Source of the DNA: Clostridium aceticum
Lineage (GTDB): Bacteria; Bacillota; Clostridia; Peptostreptococcales; Natronincolaceae
Assembly: GCF_001042715.1 (NCBI RefSeq)
Contig: NZ_CP009687.1
Coordinates: forward strand, 2,657,418-2,721,417
Length of the DNA: 64,000 bases
Direction of reading: 5' to 3'
A program made the position numbers and the translations under genes. Below, one piece after another: positions 25,331-34,256 of this stretch. Each line of letters begins with the position of its first letter. Position 1 is the first letter of the stretch. Under the pieces are notes generated by a model. That model was not told where the DNA came from and did no database searches. It saw nothing but the letters and a program-made list of their open reading frames with translations.

Positions 25331-27073
25331 TTACTTCTCAGTATTCTTTAAAATTTGTTGCCAAATATCCAGATAAACCTTTTTTGATCCATATTCTTCA
25401 TAATTAGGTATATTCCCTAATCTCCACAGAGAAATACCTTGCACACCAAACATTTTCCCTAAATCTATTTTTGCTTGTATACTTCGAGCATCCTCATACC
25501 ATAAAACATTATCAGTTTCATCTCTACTGTCAAAAAAAGTGGCGTAGGGATTTTGATTTTGCTGGGAATAGTTTATTGCTACCCCATCCATAGCAAGTCT
25601 TTGCTGTACAGCTTCATAGCTTGGATGGTAAGGGTATTTATTGATCACTTGCCCTTCTTTAAGCTTCCACTGCACTGTATCCAGTGAAAACTGTAGCCAT
25701 ATTTTACTTACATCCTGTACTCCTGTATCTTTATCCGTGATGGACTTCAAAGCATAGTATATTTCACCGATAGGAGATAATGGCGTAAGGGTATACCCCC
25801 TCTGCATTTCAGCATCCGTCAATTGCTTTGCATAATAATCATGTGCCATTAGGATTACTTTATCTGCGATATCTCCAATGGTTTTAAAATCATATCCGTC
25901 ATAATAGGCTTGACCTGCTGGTCTTGCAGGATGCACTGCCACATACAGTAATTTATTGCTTTTATTTAGCTCTTGTTTTAATTCTGTCAGGAAAATATTA
26001 AAAGATTCCTTTACTATTTCACCCCTCATGCTTTCGAAATCAATAACAACCCCATCAAAAGAAACCGTAAGATCATCTACTGTTGTAGCATTAACTTGTC
26101 CAACAATAGCATCAATTACTGGTTTGCGGACTTCTGGCTTTGTTACTATATACTCAATCAAAGGAATATTTGTCTTAGTGTCGGTATTAAATATAGTGTG
26201 ATTTTCTGCAAAGACCATTAGCTGTGTAGAAACATTATTCTCCTTAGCTAAAGTTAAAGGTTGTGAAAATCCAGCAGGAATCCCAAACTCGTTATTATTG
26301 TCTCTTGTGGTATTGAGCAGAACTTGATTATTCTCAGGATCATACTCCAAACGACTCCATCCAAACCCTACAGAATTAAGGGCCTGAAACATGTCTATCT
26401 GATTGGCAGAACGTACAGCGTAAAAAGCATGTAATTCATTGATTGGTTGCTTCAATCTTTCATACATTTTCATCATCATTACTGCTGCTTCTTCTCTTCT
26501 TGCTGTGTCGTAGGGCTTAAATAAGTTGTTCCCTACGCCATTGATGATTTGAAAATCTCTTGCAATAGTTATGTATCCTACATTTTCTGAAACATCATCA
26601 AAGGGGCTTCCAAGATAGGTTAACTGCTTAGCAAGACTGTCATAACCTAGGGCTCGTACAATCATAACTGCCATTTCCTCACGGGTAATAGCTTCCTCTG
26701 CCCTAAACTTGTCAGTATCCTTTAAAACCACACCTCGCTGTAATGCTGTTTCTATAGGTCCATAATACCACTTGGTTGTGTCCCTATTATCAATAAAACT
26801 GCCTTCTTCAGGCTTAATTAAATCCCATTCCATTAGCTTGGCTAAAAAAGTAATAAACTCCCCTCTGCTAATTGTAAGTCCCATACCAAACTGATTCTCA
26901 CCAATTCCATTGGTAATCTTCATTAATCTTAGATCATGTATCGCCTTACTTGCCCAATGATTTTCAGGAACGTCCCTAAAAATTTCTGTTGTACCTTCAT
27001 TTGCAAAGGCTAAACTAGATAATAGCATGGCTGATATTAAAATTAAAACAGTTATTTTTTTAACTTGATACAT
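25331..27073 (-). CDS. S-layer-anchored GH18-type glycosidase
   Basis: Exported protein of 580 residues. A signal peptide (cleavage near SLAFA) is followed by three SLH repeats (about 30-75, 95-140 and 155-200; each with an FxDV or FDDV start and RxE/TREE motif). A GH18 domain (about 215-575) has the catalytic motif DGVVIDFE, and further strands VILMAHDYY and GISLWRLGNI fit the barrel. It is related to spore or vegetative N-acetylglucosaminidases such as YaaH/SleL-type enzymes without LysM. SLH repeats anchor it to cell wall polysaccharide. The neighbour on the 3-prime side is vanR, 20 nt away, an unusual companion. Confidence 0.85.
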   Translation of the reverse strand: MYQVKKITVLILISAMLLSSLAFANEGTTEIFRDVPENHWASKAIHDLRLMKITNGIGENQFGMGLTISRGEFITFLAKLMEWDLIKPEEGSFIDNRDTTKWYYGPIETALQRGVVLKDTDKFRAEEAITREEMAVMIVRALGYDSLAKQLTYLGSPFDDVSENVGYITIARDFQIINGVGNNLFKPYDTARREEAAVMMMKMYERLKQPINELHAFYAVRSANQIDMFQALNSVGFGWSRLEYDPENNQVLLNTTRDNNNEFGIPAGFSQPLTLAKENNVSTQLMVFAENHTIFNTDTKTNIPLIEYIVTKPEVRKPVIDAIVGQVNATTVDDLTVSFDGVVIDFESMRGEIVKESFNIFLTELKQELNKSNKLLYVAVHPARPAGQAYYDGYDFKTIGDIADKVILMAHDYYAKQLTDAEMQRGYTLTPLSPIGEIYYALKSITDKDTGVQDVSKIWLQFSLDTVQWKLKEGQVINKYPYHPSYEAVQQRLAMDGVAINYSQQNQNPYATFFDSRDETDNVLWYEDARSIQAKIDLGKMFGVQGISLWRLGNIPNYEEYGSKKVYLDIWQQILKNTEK

Positions 27074-27110
27074 AGTGATCCCCCTTCTCTTATTCGTTTT
27101 ATCTCCATAT

Positions 27111-27277
27111 CATGGGCGTTAACTTAAGCTAATTACTTCCAAAATTCCGCTTAATTTATCATCCTGAGCATAGCGAAGGATCTTGAAGTACCCAACAACT
27201 TTTTAGATTATAAGATCCTTCGACTCCGCTTTGCTCCCCTCAGGATGACAAATTATAGGTTAAGTTAACGCTAATGG
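27111..27277. repeat. family A mobile repeat, copy 2 (long form)
   Basis: Ends CATGGGCGTTAACTTA and TAAGTTAACGCTAATGG are inverted. The exact duplication TCTCCATAT flanks it (27102-27110 and 27278-27286). It has two inverted copies of the ATCCTGAGCATAGCGAAGGA motif, making a long hairpin. It lies in the 414-bp gap upstream of the SLH-GH18 gene, between it and the CBS-gene terminator. Confidence 0.9.
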
Positions 27278-27392
27278 TCTCCATATATCTCCATAATATG
27301 TAAGTATTTACTTATACCTTACATGGACAGGTTTTGATTGTCAAGAACAAATCAACAAAGCCTTTTAACGAGGTTGAATCTTTAAGCTAAGA

Positions 27393-27437
27393 AAACAACG
27401 AGTCCCTTATCTTTTTCAGCTAGGGAACCCGTTGTTT
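27393..27437 (-). terminator. intrinsic terminator of the CBS gene
   Basis: AAACAACGAGTCCCT (27393-27407) pairs with AGGGAACCCGTTGTTT (27422-27437). It lies 50 nt after the stop at 27488. Confidence 0.7.
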
Positions 27438-27487
27438 CTGATAAATGCTATCCTTATTCTTCAATAAAGAAAATTCACTGAAAAAAC

Positions 27488-27937
27488 TTATCTTAAATAA
27501 TATTTAAGAATATTTTTTCTGCTGATCATACCAATCACCTTCGAATCTCTTACCACAGGAATGGTTTTAATTCCTTTATTAATAATAATATCTATTATTT
27601 TTTCTAGAGGTGTATCTTCTTTTACTGTCACTAGTTTCGTTGTCATAACATCCTTTATTTTAATACTTTTAAACCTATCTAAATCTGTATTTAGAGCTCT
27701 TGTATCAATTTGAACGTCTAATTCTGTGTAGGCATAGTGTACTGATGCATTTAATTTTTTATCTACATACACCAGATCTGTCTCCGTTACGATTCCTACC
27801 AAAAGGCCTTCGCTATTAAGAACATGTATACAATTTGCTTCACTAGACACTAATATTTCTATTGCCTCATAAGTACTACTATCCTCACTTATACAAATAA
27901 TATCCTTTATCATTATATGCTTTGCCACTAATGCCAT
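27488..27937 (-). CDS. CBS-domain pair protein
   Basis: Stand-alone protein of 149 residues made of two CBS motifs (about 8-60 and 93-149; each with an IxGIVTETD or VIGMISRKN strand-helix end). CBS pairs bind adenine nucleotides or S-adenosylmethionine and regulate partner proteins; no partner is adjacent, so role is unknown. GGGGGG precedes the ATG. Confidence 0.88.
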   Translation of the reverse strand: MALVAKHIMIKDIICISEDSSTYEAIEILVSSEANCIHVLNSEGLLVGIVTETDLVYVDKKLNASVHYAYTELDVQIDTRALNTDLDRFKSIKIKDVMTTKLVTVKEDTPLEKIIDIIINKGIKTIPVVRDSKVIGMISRKNILKYYLR

Positions 27938-28093
27938 ATGATCCCCCCTAACTTAGCATCTGTTTTCTATTTGAAAATTTCCTATACTATATATACCACT
28001 TTCTTTTAGAAATAATCATTTGACTTAATACACAAATTACTGGATTTGAAAGTCTCCTATATCTATATAACCTTCTGTGGATTCCTTTCTCTC

Positions 28094-29473
28094 TTATGCG
28101 GATTTTGCCTCCCTCATCATTTCTTTAGAAGGTATCTGCATCTTTTTTCTCATCATAAAAAACAGTGTTAAAGAAAGAAATGTAGTAGCAAAGTCTGCTG
28201 CCGGCAAAGCAAAAATAAAACCATTAAACCCCCATAGTGAACTAAAAATAACTAATGCAGGAATGTAAAATAACCCCTGTCTCCCAAGAGATATGATTAA
28301 GGATTCTACTGTTCTGCCAAGGGATTGAAACATAATCATAAGTACCATTTGCACCCCCAGTAAAGGCATAGACACTACTAGGACTCTTAAGATTTTTACC
28401 CCCAGTTCTATCACTACAGCATCATTGATAAATATTTTAATCCAAGTCTCAGAAAATGCTACAAATATCCCAGCAAAACCAGTACACATAATCGTCCCGA
28501 CGATAATAGCCCTTTTTATCGTCTCCAGCAGACGGTCATATTTCTTAGCACCATAACTATAACCCATGAGAGGTTGACATCCCTGAGCTAGCCCTATACA
28601 TAGCATTACTGCTGTACTAGCAATCCGCATAACCACCCCATTGGCCGCTACAACATCATCACTAAAACCAGCTGCAAAAATGTTTGCTACTGCCATACCG
28701 ATGCTCATTAGAATCATTCCAATAGAAGCGGGAATACCAATCTTAAATATTTCTGCAAATATATGCCTATCAAAGGTAAAATGTTTATAGGAAATAGATA
28801 TAATACCTTTTTTCTTTAAGTAAAAAATAATATAGTATGTGAATCCAACAATATTACCGATGGTGGTTGCTACAGCTGCTCCCGCAACCCCCATATTTAA
28901 TACTAAAATAAAAATTGGATCTAGCAGGATATTTAACATAGAACCTGCCATCATACCAATCATGGATTCCTTTGTAGCACCTTCTGATCGCAATAATCCT
29001 CCCATTGCCATCTGCATACCAATAAAGGGGCTTCCCAGCATCATGATCATCAAATAGCTTTTGCCATAACCTATGGTATTTTCACTGGCCCCACAAAACA
29101 TTAATATAGGCTCAATAAACAAAAGGCCTATGATAGATACCATAGTACAAACTGCCAAAGCAGACCAAAAGGAAATTGCTCCTGCTTGACTAGCATTTTC
29201 TTTTTCTCCTTTTCCTAGTAACCTAGATATTAAGGAGGCTCCTCCTATGGCAAATATATTACCAAATGCCTGTATAATCATGAAAATAGGCATGGATATA
29301 GAGATGGCAGCTACCATATTGGGATCATTTAATTTCCCGATAAAAAAAGTATCTGTCATGTTATAAATCACTTGAATCAACATAGCCACCATGGTGGGAA
29401 GTGCTAAGGCCCATATGGCTTTCTTTACAGGCATAGACTCTAAAATCATTGTTCTATCTTCCTTCGCAGTCAT
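28094..29473 (-). CDS. MATE-family multidrug/Na+ antiporter
   Basis: Efflux protein of 459 residues with twelve membrane helices. The N-terminus PVKKAIWALALPTMVAMLIQ, VIYNMTDTFFIGKL and AIGGASLISRLLGKG are typical of the MATE/DinF-like group. It would export cationic drugs in exchange for Na+ or H+. A TTG at 29491 would extend the protein, but AAGGAAGC precedes the ATG at 29473. The marR gene lies 25 nt upstream on the same strand, so the pump and its regulator form an operon. Confidence 0.9.
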   Translation of the reverse strand: MTAKEDRTMILESMPVKKAIWALALPTMVAMLIQVIYNMTDTFFIGKLNDPNMVAAISISMPIFMIIQAFGNIFAIGGASLISRLLGKGEKENASQAGAISFWSALAVCTMVSIIGLLFIEPILMFCGASENTIGYGKSYLMIMMLGSPFIGMQMAMGGLLRSEGATKESMIGMMAGSMLNILLDPIFILVLNMGVAGAAVATTIGNIVGFTYYIIFYLKKKGIISISYKHFTFDRHIFAEIFKIGIPASIGMILMSIGMAVANIFAAGFSDDVVAANGVVMRIASTAVMLCIGLAQGCQPLMGYSYGAKKYDRLLETIKRAIIVGTIMCTGFAGIFVAFSETWIKIFINDAVVIELGVKILRVLVVSMPLLGVQMVLMIMFQSLGRTVESLIISLGRQGLFYIPALVIFSSLWGFNGFIFALPAADFATTFLSLTLFFMMRKKMQIPSKEMMREAKSA

Positions 29474-29497
29474 TGTTTTTGCTTCCTTCAAATGAAA

Positions 29498-29947
29498 TCA
29501 TTCCTTTCTTTCTTTTAATTTTTTCATAATAGCTTCCATGGTTTCCAAAGCATTTTTAAGGTGATGAATATCTTCCTTTTCTAACTGTGCTACTTTTTTT
29601 GAAATATGTTGTTTAAAGTAAGCATCTATTTCTTTTGCCACTTTTTTTCCTTCTTCAGTAAGGAATAAAGCGTTTTTTCTCCTGTCATCACATACGGATG
29701 TTCTTTTAATCAGTCCTTTTCCCTCTAAACGATCTGCTACTGTAGTAAAGGATCCCTTTGTAAGCCCTACTTTTTTACTATATTCTGTCATGGGACTACC
29801 TTCTTCTCTAAGAAGAGACATGAGGGTTCTTTCTTCGCTAATATTTAATTTTACTAATGTATTTACTTCACTTCCTTCTAATAAAGTTCCGATAAACATC
29901 GGTAGTAGACCTGCTAATTCAGCAATTTTTTCTTCAGCAGTAGACAT
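29498..29947 (-). CDS. MarR-family transcriptional regulator
   Basis: Winged-helix regulator of 149 residues. The DNA-binding part is at about 45-100 (GSPMTEYSKKVGLTKGSFTTVADRL as helix-turn-helix, then the wing with CDDRRKNALFLT). It is presumed to repress its own operon with the downstream MATE pump and to release on ligand binding. The ligand is unknown. GGAGAG lies before the ATG. Confidence 0.9.
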   Translation of the reverse strand: MSTAEEKIAELAGLLPMFIGTLLEGSEVNTLVKLNISEERTLMSLLREEGSPMTEYSKKVGLTKGSFTTVADRLEGKGLIKRTSVCDDRRKNALFLTEEGKKVAKEIDAYFKQHISKKVAQLEKEDIHHLKNALETMEAIMKKLKERKE

Positions 29948-30089
29948 ACTCTTCTCTCCTAATATGTTTTAGTTTGAATTCTAACAATTTGAATACTAAC
30001 ATTTTTGGTTATAATTGTCAAGAATGAATTTCTTTTACCCTCTGTGGTGTAGCTGAAAATGATTTTTTCATATTGCTATAAAGCAAAAA

Positions 30090-30127
30090 CATGATAAAAA
30101 GACATCAATTGATGTCTTTTTATCATG
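30090..30127. terminator. perfect 38-bp palindromic terminator
   Basis: CATGATAAAAAGACATCAA is followed immediately by its exact reverse complement. The TGA stop codon of the ABC-2/CPBP gene (30123-30125) lies inside the outer arm. T-rich arms on both strands. Confidence 0.85.
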
Positions 30128-32048
30128 TAAGATAGTTTTCTTTTTTTTCTAGTATTTTATATCCTATCATAAAAGATATAATGAATAAAATGGATAAATT
30201 TAATATGCTTACCGGCATGTCAATAGGAGTGAATATCGCAAACCCATTGTTGAGTATATGCAGAAATATGGATGGATAAAGAGATCCTGTTTTATAGGCT
30301 AAATATCCAAAAACCAAACCCAGTAAAAACGTAGGCAGTAACCTAACAAAATCTAAATGCACCACTGCAAAGATCACAGATGTTATAAGAATTGCCCATT
30401 TGGGACCAAAGTTTTTTTCTAAAGGTCTAAATGCAAATCCTCTAAACAATATCTCTTCACATATCCCAGGAGTAACTGCTATAAAAAAGAATCTACTTAA
30501 GGGGCTTAGAGCATTAAGCTGAGCTTCTAACTCTACTAAAGTAGGGGCTTGTGGTATATAGGGTGTTATAATTATTTGATATATCAGTATTAAGCTAAAG
30601 GCTGCTACCCAAAGAAAAACACCACCCAATATCTTTTCTGCAGAAGGTTTTTTAAGTCCTAAGCTTTTCTTTTGTGATGCTTTAAGATACCATATGATTC
30701 CTATAGGTATAGCAGCAAATATAACATACTGAATAAACAACGTATTTTCTACTATTCCCAAGGGCTCTGCTAATGCAATACTCATATATATACTTAGTAT
30801 TACAATTATAGCTAGACTTATAAATATGTCTTCTACCTCTATCAAATCTCTTGCTTTTAATTCTTTTCTTTTTAGCTTAAAGGAGGTTCCTTTACCCATT
30901 CCAAATAATAATTTTTCTGTTCCAAACACTTTAAACATAAATGTAAGACTCAATACTGAAAACAAAGTGTTTGTAACAAGGGTAATAGCTAACAAGTTTA
31001 TACTTACCCCTCCTACAAACACCGATTTTATAAGGAGGGTAGAATTTAGAATAGGAAGGACAGCATAAAAAGAATTTAGCTCTAAACCTGGAGTACTGCC
31101 TATATAGGCTGGTATCATAAAAATAAAAACCAGAGGTGTTATATAAGCTCCTGACTCTTTATAGCTATTTGCAAACATGCCCACTCCTATACTTACCCCC
31201 GCCCCCATTACTACAAGAGGAAGCAAAGTAAATAACAATGTAATTATAGTAGAAGGTTCTGCTGCTAAATGTAGTATACCTGTGTCTACCATCCTTGGCA
31301 TAAGTATGAGGAGTACCAATAAGCTTAAAACCATAGCCGCTATACCAAATAATACACAGGCCATTAATTTGGCCACCACCAGTTCTTTCCTTTTTATAGG
31401 AACAGAAAATAATGTCTCTAATGTTCCTGATTCCTTTTCTGCTGTGGTTAATTCAATAGCAAAGTTAACTACGGATAGTAAGGCATACAAAGTTAATAAA
31501 AGCGGAATGATATTACTTAAAGAATGCTTTAAAAGCTCTTCTTGCTTTGCAATATCCTTCATTTCTAGGTTTATTGGATTTAGTATTGATGCATCTTCAT
31601 TGGCAAGACTTAATAGTCTTAATTGTTCCGACTCCTTGAAATCTAGTAAATAGTTTTCAATTCTTTCACTGGCTCTTCTTCCGCCGCTTCTTCCAGAATC
31701 ATATTTGAGTTGAAACTTATGGGTATCGTCCGAATAAATATATTCCAAAGCCAAATCTAAATTTTGATTTCTAATTTCCTTCTCATAATCATCTATATTC
31801 GTTATTGTCTCAAGTCTAGCATCCTCTTTTATAAAATCTTTTACTTCACTAGGCATATCTCCTACAAAATAGATTCTGCTTAACGCTTCTTCAGAGCCTC
31901 TTGTGGTAATATCTTTCACTTGATTATAACCGTGAAATAATATTGGCACCAATAAGACGGGAAGAATCAATCCTAGCAATACTCTTTTATTTCTTGAAAG
32001 TGCAAGAATTTCTTTTTTAAATAAATTTTTTACTACGAAAAAGTTCAT
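30123..32048 (-). CDS. ABC-2 permease fused to a CPBP intramembrane protease domain
   Basis: Fusion of 641 residues. The N-terminal part (about 1-390) is an ABC-2 (NatB-type) permease: one helix, a large extracytoplasmic domain, and the ELTTAEKESGTLETLFSVP coupling signature. The C-terminal part (about 400-641) is a CPBP/Abi (Rce1-like) protease with motif 1 EEILFRG and later histidines in the VVHLDF and LHILNNG segments. I start at ATG 32048 because AGGAG precedes it at 8 nt; longer starts at 32117 and 32072 lack sites. With the two upstream genes it forms a complete exporter. Possible roles are Na+ export or peptide export and processing; which one is inference. Confidence 0.82.
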   Translation of the reverse strand: MNFFVVKNLFKKEILALSRNKRVLLGLILPVLLVPILFHGYNQVKDITTRGSEEALSRIYFVGDMPSEVKDFIKEDARLETITNIDDYEKEIRNQNLDLALEYIYSDDTHKFQLKYDSGRSGGRRASERIENYLLDFKESEQLRLLSLANEDASILNPINLEMKDIAKQEELLKHSLSNIIPLLLTLYALLSVVNFAIELTTAEKESGTLETLFSVPIKRKELVVAKLMACVLFGIAAMVLSLLVLLILMPRMVDTGILHLAAEPSTIITLLFTLLPLVVMGAGVSIGVGMFANSYKESGAYITPLVFIFMIPAYIGSTPGLELNSFYAVLPILNSTLLIKSVFVGGVSINLLAITLVTNTLFSVLSLTFMFKVFGTEKLLFGMGKGTSFKLKRKELKARDLIEVEDIFISLAIIVILSIYMSIALAEPLGIVENTLFIQYVIFAAIPIGIIWYLKASQKKSLGLKKPSAEKILGGVFLWVAAFSLILIYQIIITPYIPQAPTLVELEAQLNALSPLSRFFFIAVTPGICEEILFRGFAFRPLEKNFGPKWAILITSVIFAVVHLDFVRLLPTFLLGLVFGYLAYKTGSLYPSIFLHILNNGFAIFTPIDMPVSILNLSILFIISFMIGYKILEKKENYLT

Positions 32049-32086
32049 ACGCCATCTCCTATATTGCGACATTATGGTTGTTTTCT

Positions 32087-33277
32087 CTATCCTTTTTCCC
32101 CTCTGAAAATCACCCAATCTGATTTAAAAAGTCCCTTCATGGTTACAATAGCTATCGCCGATATTGCCAAATTCATCAACAGTGTGATACCTATATTGAC
32201 TAAGTTGTAATCCCCCAAAAACGCCTCCCTCATCACCAATATAGCATTTGTTATAGGTATAAATAGAGTGAGGGTTGTGATCTCAATGTCTGGAATAAGG
32301 GCAAGATAGCAAGGGAACATAAATAAAATCAAAAATACTGAGCCATAGTTCTGGGCTTCTTGATAAGTCTTTGCAAATAGACCTATGCCTATTAAAAAAG
32401 CACTAGCCATAATCATTATAGGCAAAAGCATCATAAACAGAAACAAAACTAAGTACACAGATAAAGAAACATTTAGATCTGCAATACTCTTTAACAATAC
32501 ATATAAGAGTGGAAACATGGCTACAATATTCACAAGTCCACTGATCATTCCCACTGTGACACAGGCAAAGAGTTTTCCCATGATGATTTCAAACCTTTTT
32601 GCTGGGACGGAAAATATTGTTTCTAGTGTTTCTCTCTCTTTTTCTCCTGCACTTAAATCTGAAGCTATAGTGTAGGTACCAATGATAGAGTAGATGATTA
32701 ATATAAATGGTACCAGTGTGCCTAGCAGCATGGACAAGATTCTAGCTGAAGCGTCTCCGGTTTCTGACATTTCTATCATTTCGATAGAAACAATATCTTT
32801 TATTTTTTTGTCTATATTCCTATGATTAAACTTATCTTCTTTTACTTTTTCTTCATAAGATCTATAGCTTCCTCTAACTCTATTGGCAGCTCTTTCGCTT
32901 GCTTCTATTGTTGAATTATAGTTTACTGTATAGCTCTCTATATTATCATTTAGTGTCATAGTAATTATCGCGTGTAAATTTCCTTCATTGATCTGATCCA
33001 TATCCTCCTCTGAAGATAAACTGACAATCTTTATCTTTTCATCTTCTCTTAGTACTTTTACAAAAGCCTCGTTTACTGTACCTTCTATAGCGATAATACT
33101 CATATTTTCATCTAAATTTGACTGCACTATCGTAGAAAAGCCTATAAAAAATATCATGATGACTGGATAAATAAGAATCGGTAAGAATATAGTGAGCAGA
33201 GCTTTTTTATCCCTAAATAGAGATTTCATTTCTTTGCTCCATATTAAGTTAATTTTCTGGAAGCTCATATACCCCAT
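32087..33277 (-). CDS. ABC-2 permease (NatB-like)
   Basis: Permease of 396 residues with one N-terminal helix (about 22-42), an extracytoplasmic domain (45-185) and five to six C-terminal helices. The DLSAGEKERETLETIFSVP motif matches that of the neighbouring fusion permease, so the two are paralogues and probably form a heterodimer. The start is ambiguous: ATG 33277 is very close to GGAG, whereas ATG 33268 (MSFQKIN) has more normal spacing. It overlaps the ATPase gene by about 29 bp. Confidence 0.85.
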   Translation of the reverse strand: MGYMSFQKINLIWSKEMKSLFRDKKALLTIFLPILIYPVIMIFFIGFSTIVQSNLDENMSIIAIEGTVNEAFVKVLREDEKIKIVSLSSEEDMDQINEGNLHAIITMTLNDNIESYTVNYNSTIEASERAANRVRGSYRSYEEKVKEDKFNHRNIDKKIKDIVSIEMIEMSETGDASARILSMLLGTLVPFILIIYSIIGTYTIASDLSAGEKERETLETIFSVPAKRFEIIMGKLFACVTVGMISGLVNIVAMFPLLYVLLKSIADLNVSLSVYLVLFLFMMLLPIMIMASAFLIGIGLFAKTYQEAQNYGSVFLILFMFPCYLALIPDIEITTLTLFIPITNAILVMREAFLGDYNLVNIGITLLMNLAISAIAIVTMKGLFKSDWVIFRGEKG

Positions 33278-34010
33278 CTCTCCTGTCTATATACGTTAAA
33301 AATATATCTCTTATATTTGTTTGTCTTGTTTTTTCTTTAAGGTCTTCTATCCTTCCTGTTTCTATTATTTTCCCTTTATGGATCAAAGCAATCCTATCAC
33401 ATAAGGAATCTGCTTCCTCCATATAGTGAGTTGAAAAAATAATCGTCTTCCCTTCTTCCTTTTTCTTTTTAATAAAGTCTATGATGGTTCTGCTGGTAAG
33501 AATGTCCAGTCCTAAGGTAGGTTCGTCCAGTATATATATATTTGGATCATGAATCATGCACCTTGCTATAGATGTTTTTTGCACCTGACCGGTGGATAAC
33601 TTTTCTATTATTCTGTCTTTAAAATCCTGCATTTGCAGACTATATATAATCTCCTCTATTCTTTTTTCCATGACCTTTTTAGGTATATCATAGAATTTTC
33701 CAAAAAACTTCATGGTTTCAACTGGTGTTAACTTTTTATAGAGCTTCGTATTACCCGACAAGAAACCAATGGACTTTTTTACTTCCTCCGGCTGTTCTTT
33801 TGTATCATAACCATTGACAATAATTTGCCCTGTAGATTGCTGCATAATGGTAGCCATAATTCTAAGGAGAGTAGTTTTACCTGCTCCATTAGGACCTAAC
33901 AACCCAAATATCTCTCCCTTTTCTATCTGGAAACTAACGTCATCTACTGCATAGAAGTCTCCATGTTTTTTATCATAAAATTTTTTTTTGATATTCATTA
34001 CTTTTATCAT
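33249..34010 (-). CDS. ABC transporter ATPase (NatA-like)
   Basis: ATPase of 253 residues with Walker A GPNGAGKTT (about 37-45), signature LSTGQVQK (a variant of LSGGQ), Walker B IYILDEPTLGLD and H-loop STHYMEEAD. It drives the exporter made with the two downstream permeases; the set resembles the NatAB sodium exporter and related ABC-2 systems. The site upstream of the ATG is weak (TGGAG). First gene of the operon. Confidence 0.9.
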   Translation of the reverse strand: MIKVMNIKKKFYDKKHGDFYAVDDVSFQIEKGEIFGLLGPNGAGKTTLLRIMATIMQQSTGQIIVNGYDTKEQPEEVKKSIGFLSGNTKLYKKLTPVETMKFFGKFYDIPKKVMEKRIEEIIYSLQMQDFKDRIIEKLSTGQVQKTSIARCMIHDPNIYILDEPTLGLDILTSRTIIDFIKKKKEEGKTIIFSTHYMEEADSLCDRIALIHKGKIIETGRIEDLKEKTRQTNIRDIFLTYIDRRDGVYELPEN

Positions 34011-34119
34011 AGGTCATTTTCAACTCCATTTTTCATCACTTTTTTTGCTATAAAATTTCATATAATTGTTTAATTATATACTATTTTATTGTACTAGTTA
34101 TTGCAAGGATTTTCAACAC

Positions 34120-34165
34120 AAGTTCCATTTTTTTGAAATTACATTCTTTAAAATAAATGGAACTT
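34120..34165. repeat. inverted repeat in a divergent promoter region
   Basis: AAGTTCCATTT (34120-34130) and AAATGGAACTT (34155-34165) are perfect 11-bp inverted arms 24 bp apart, between the minus-strand exporter operon and the plus-strand gene at 34257. Possible operator; no further evidence. Confidence 0.4.
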
Positions 34166-34256
34166 ATTTCAATTTATTTAAATAAAACTATATACCTTTG
34201 ACATTTGATTTCCGATAAATAAAGTAATAGATACAATTTATGGAAGGAGCGTTTAT

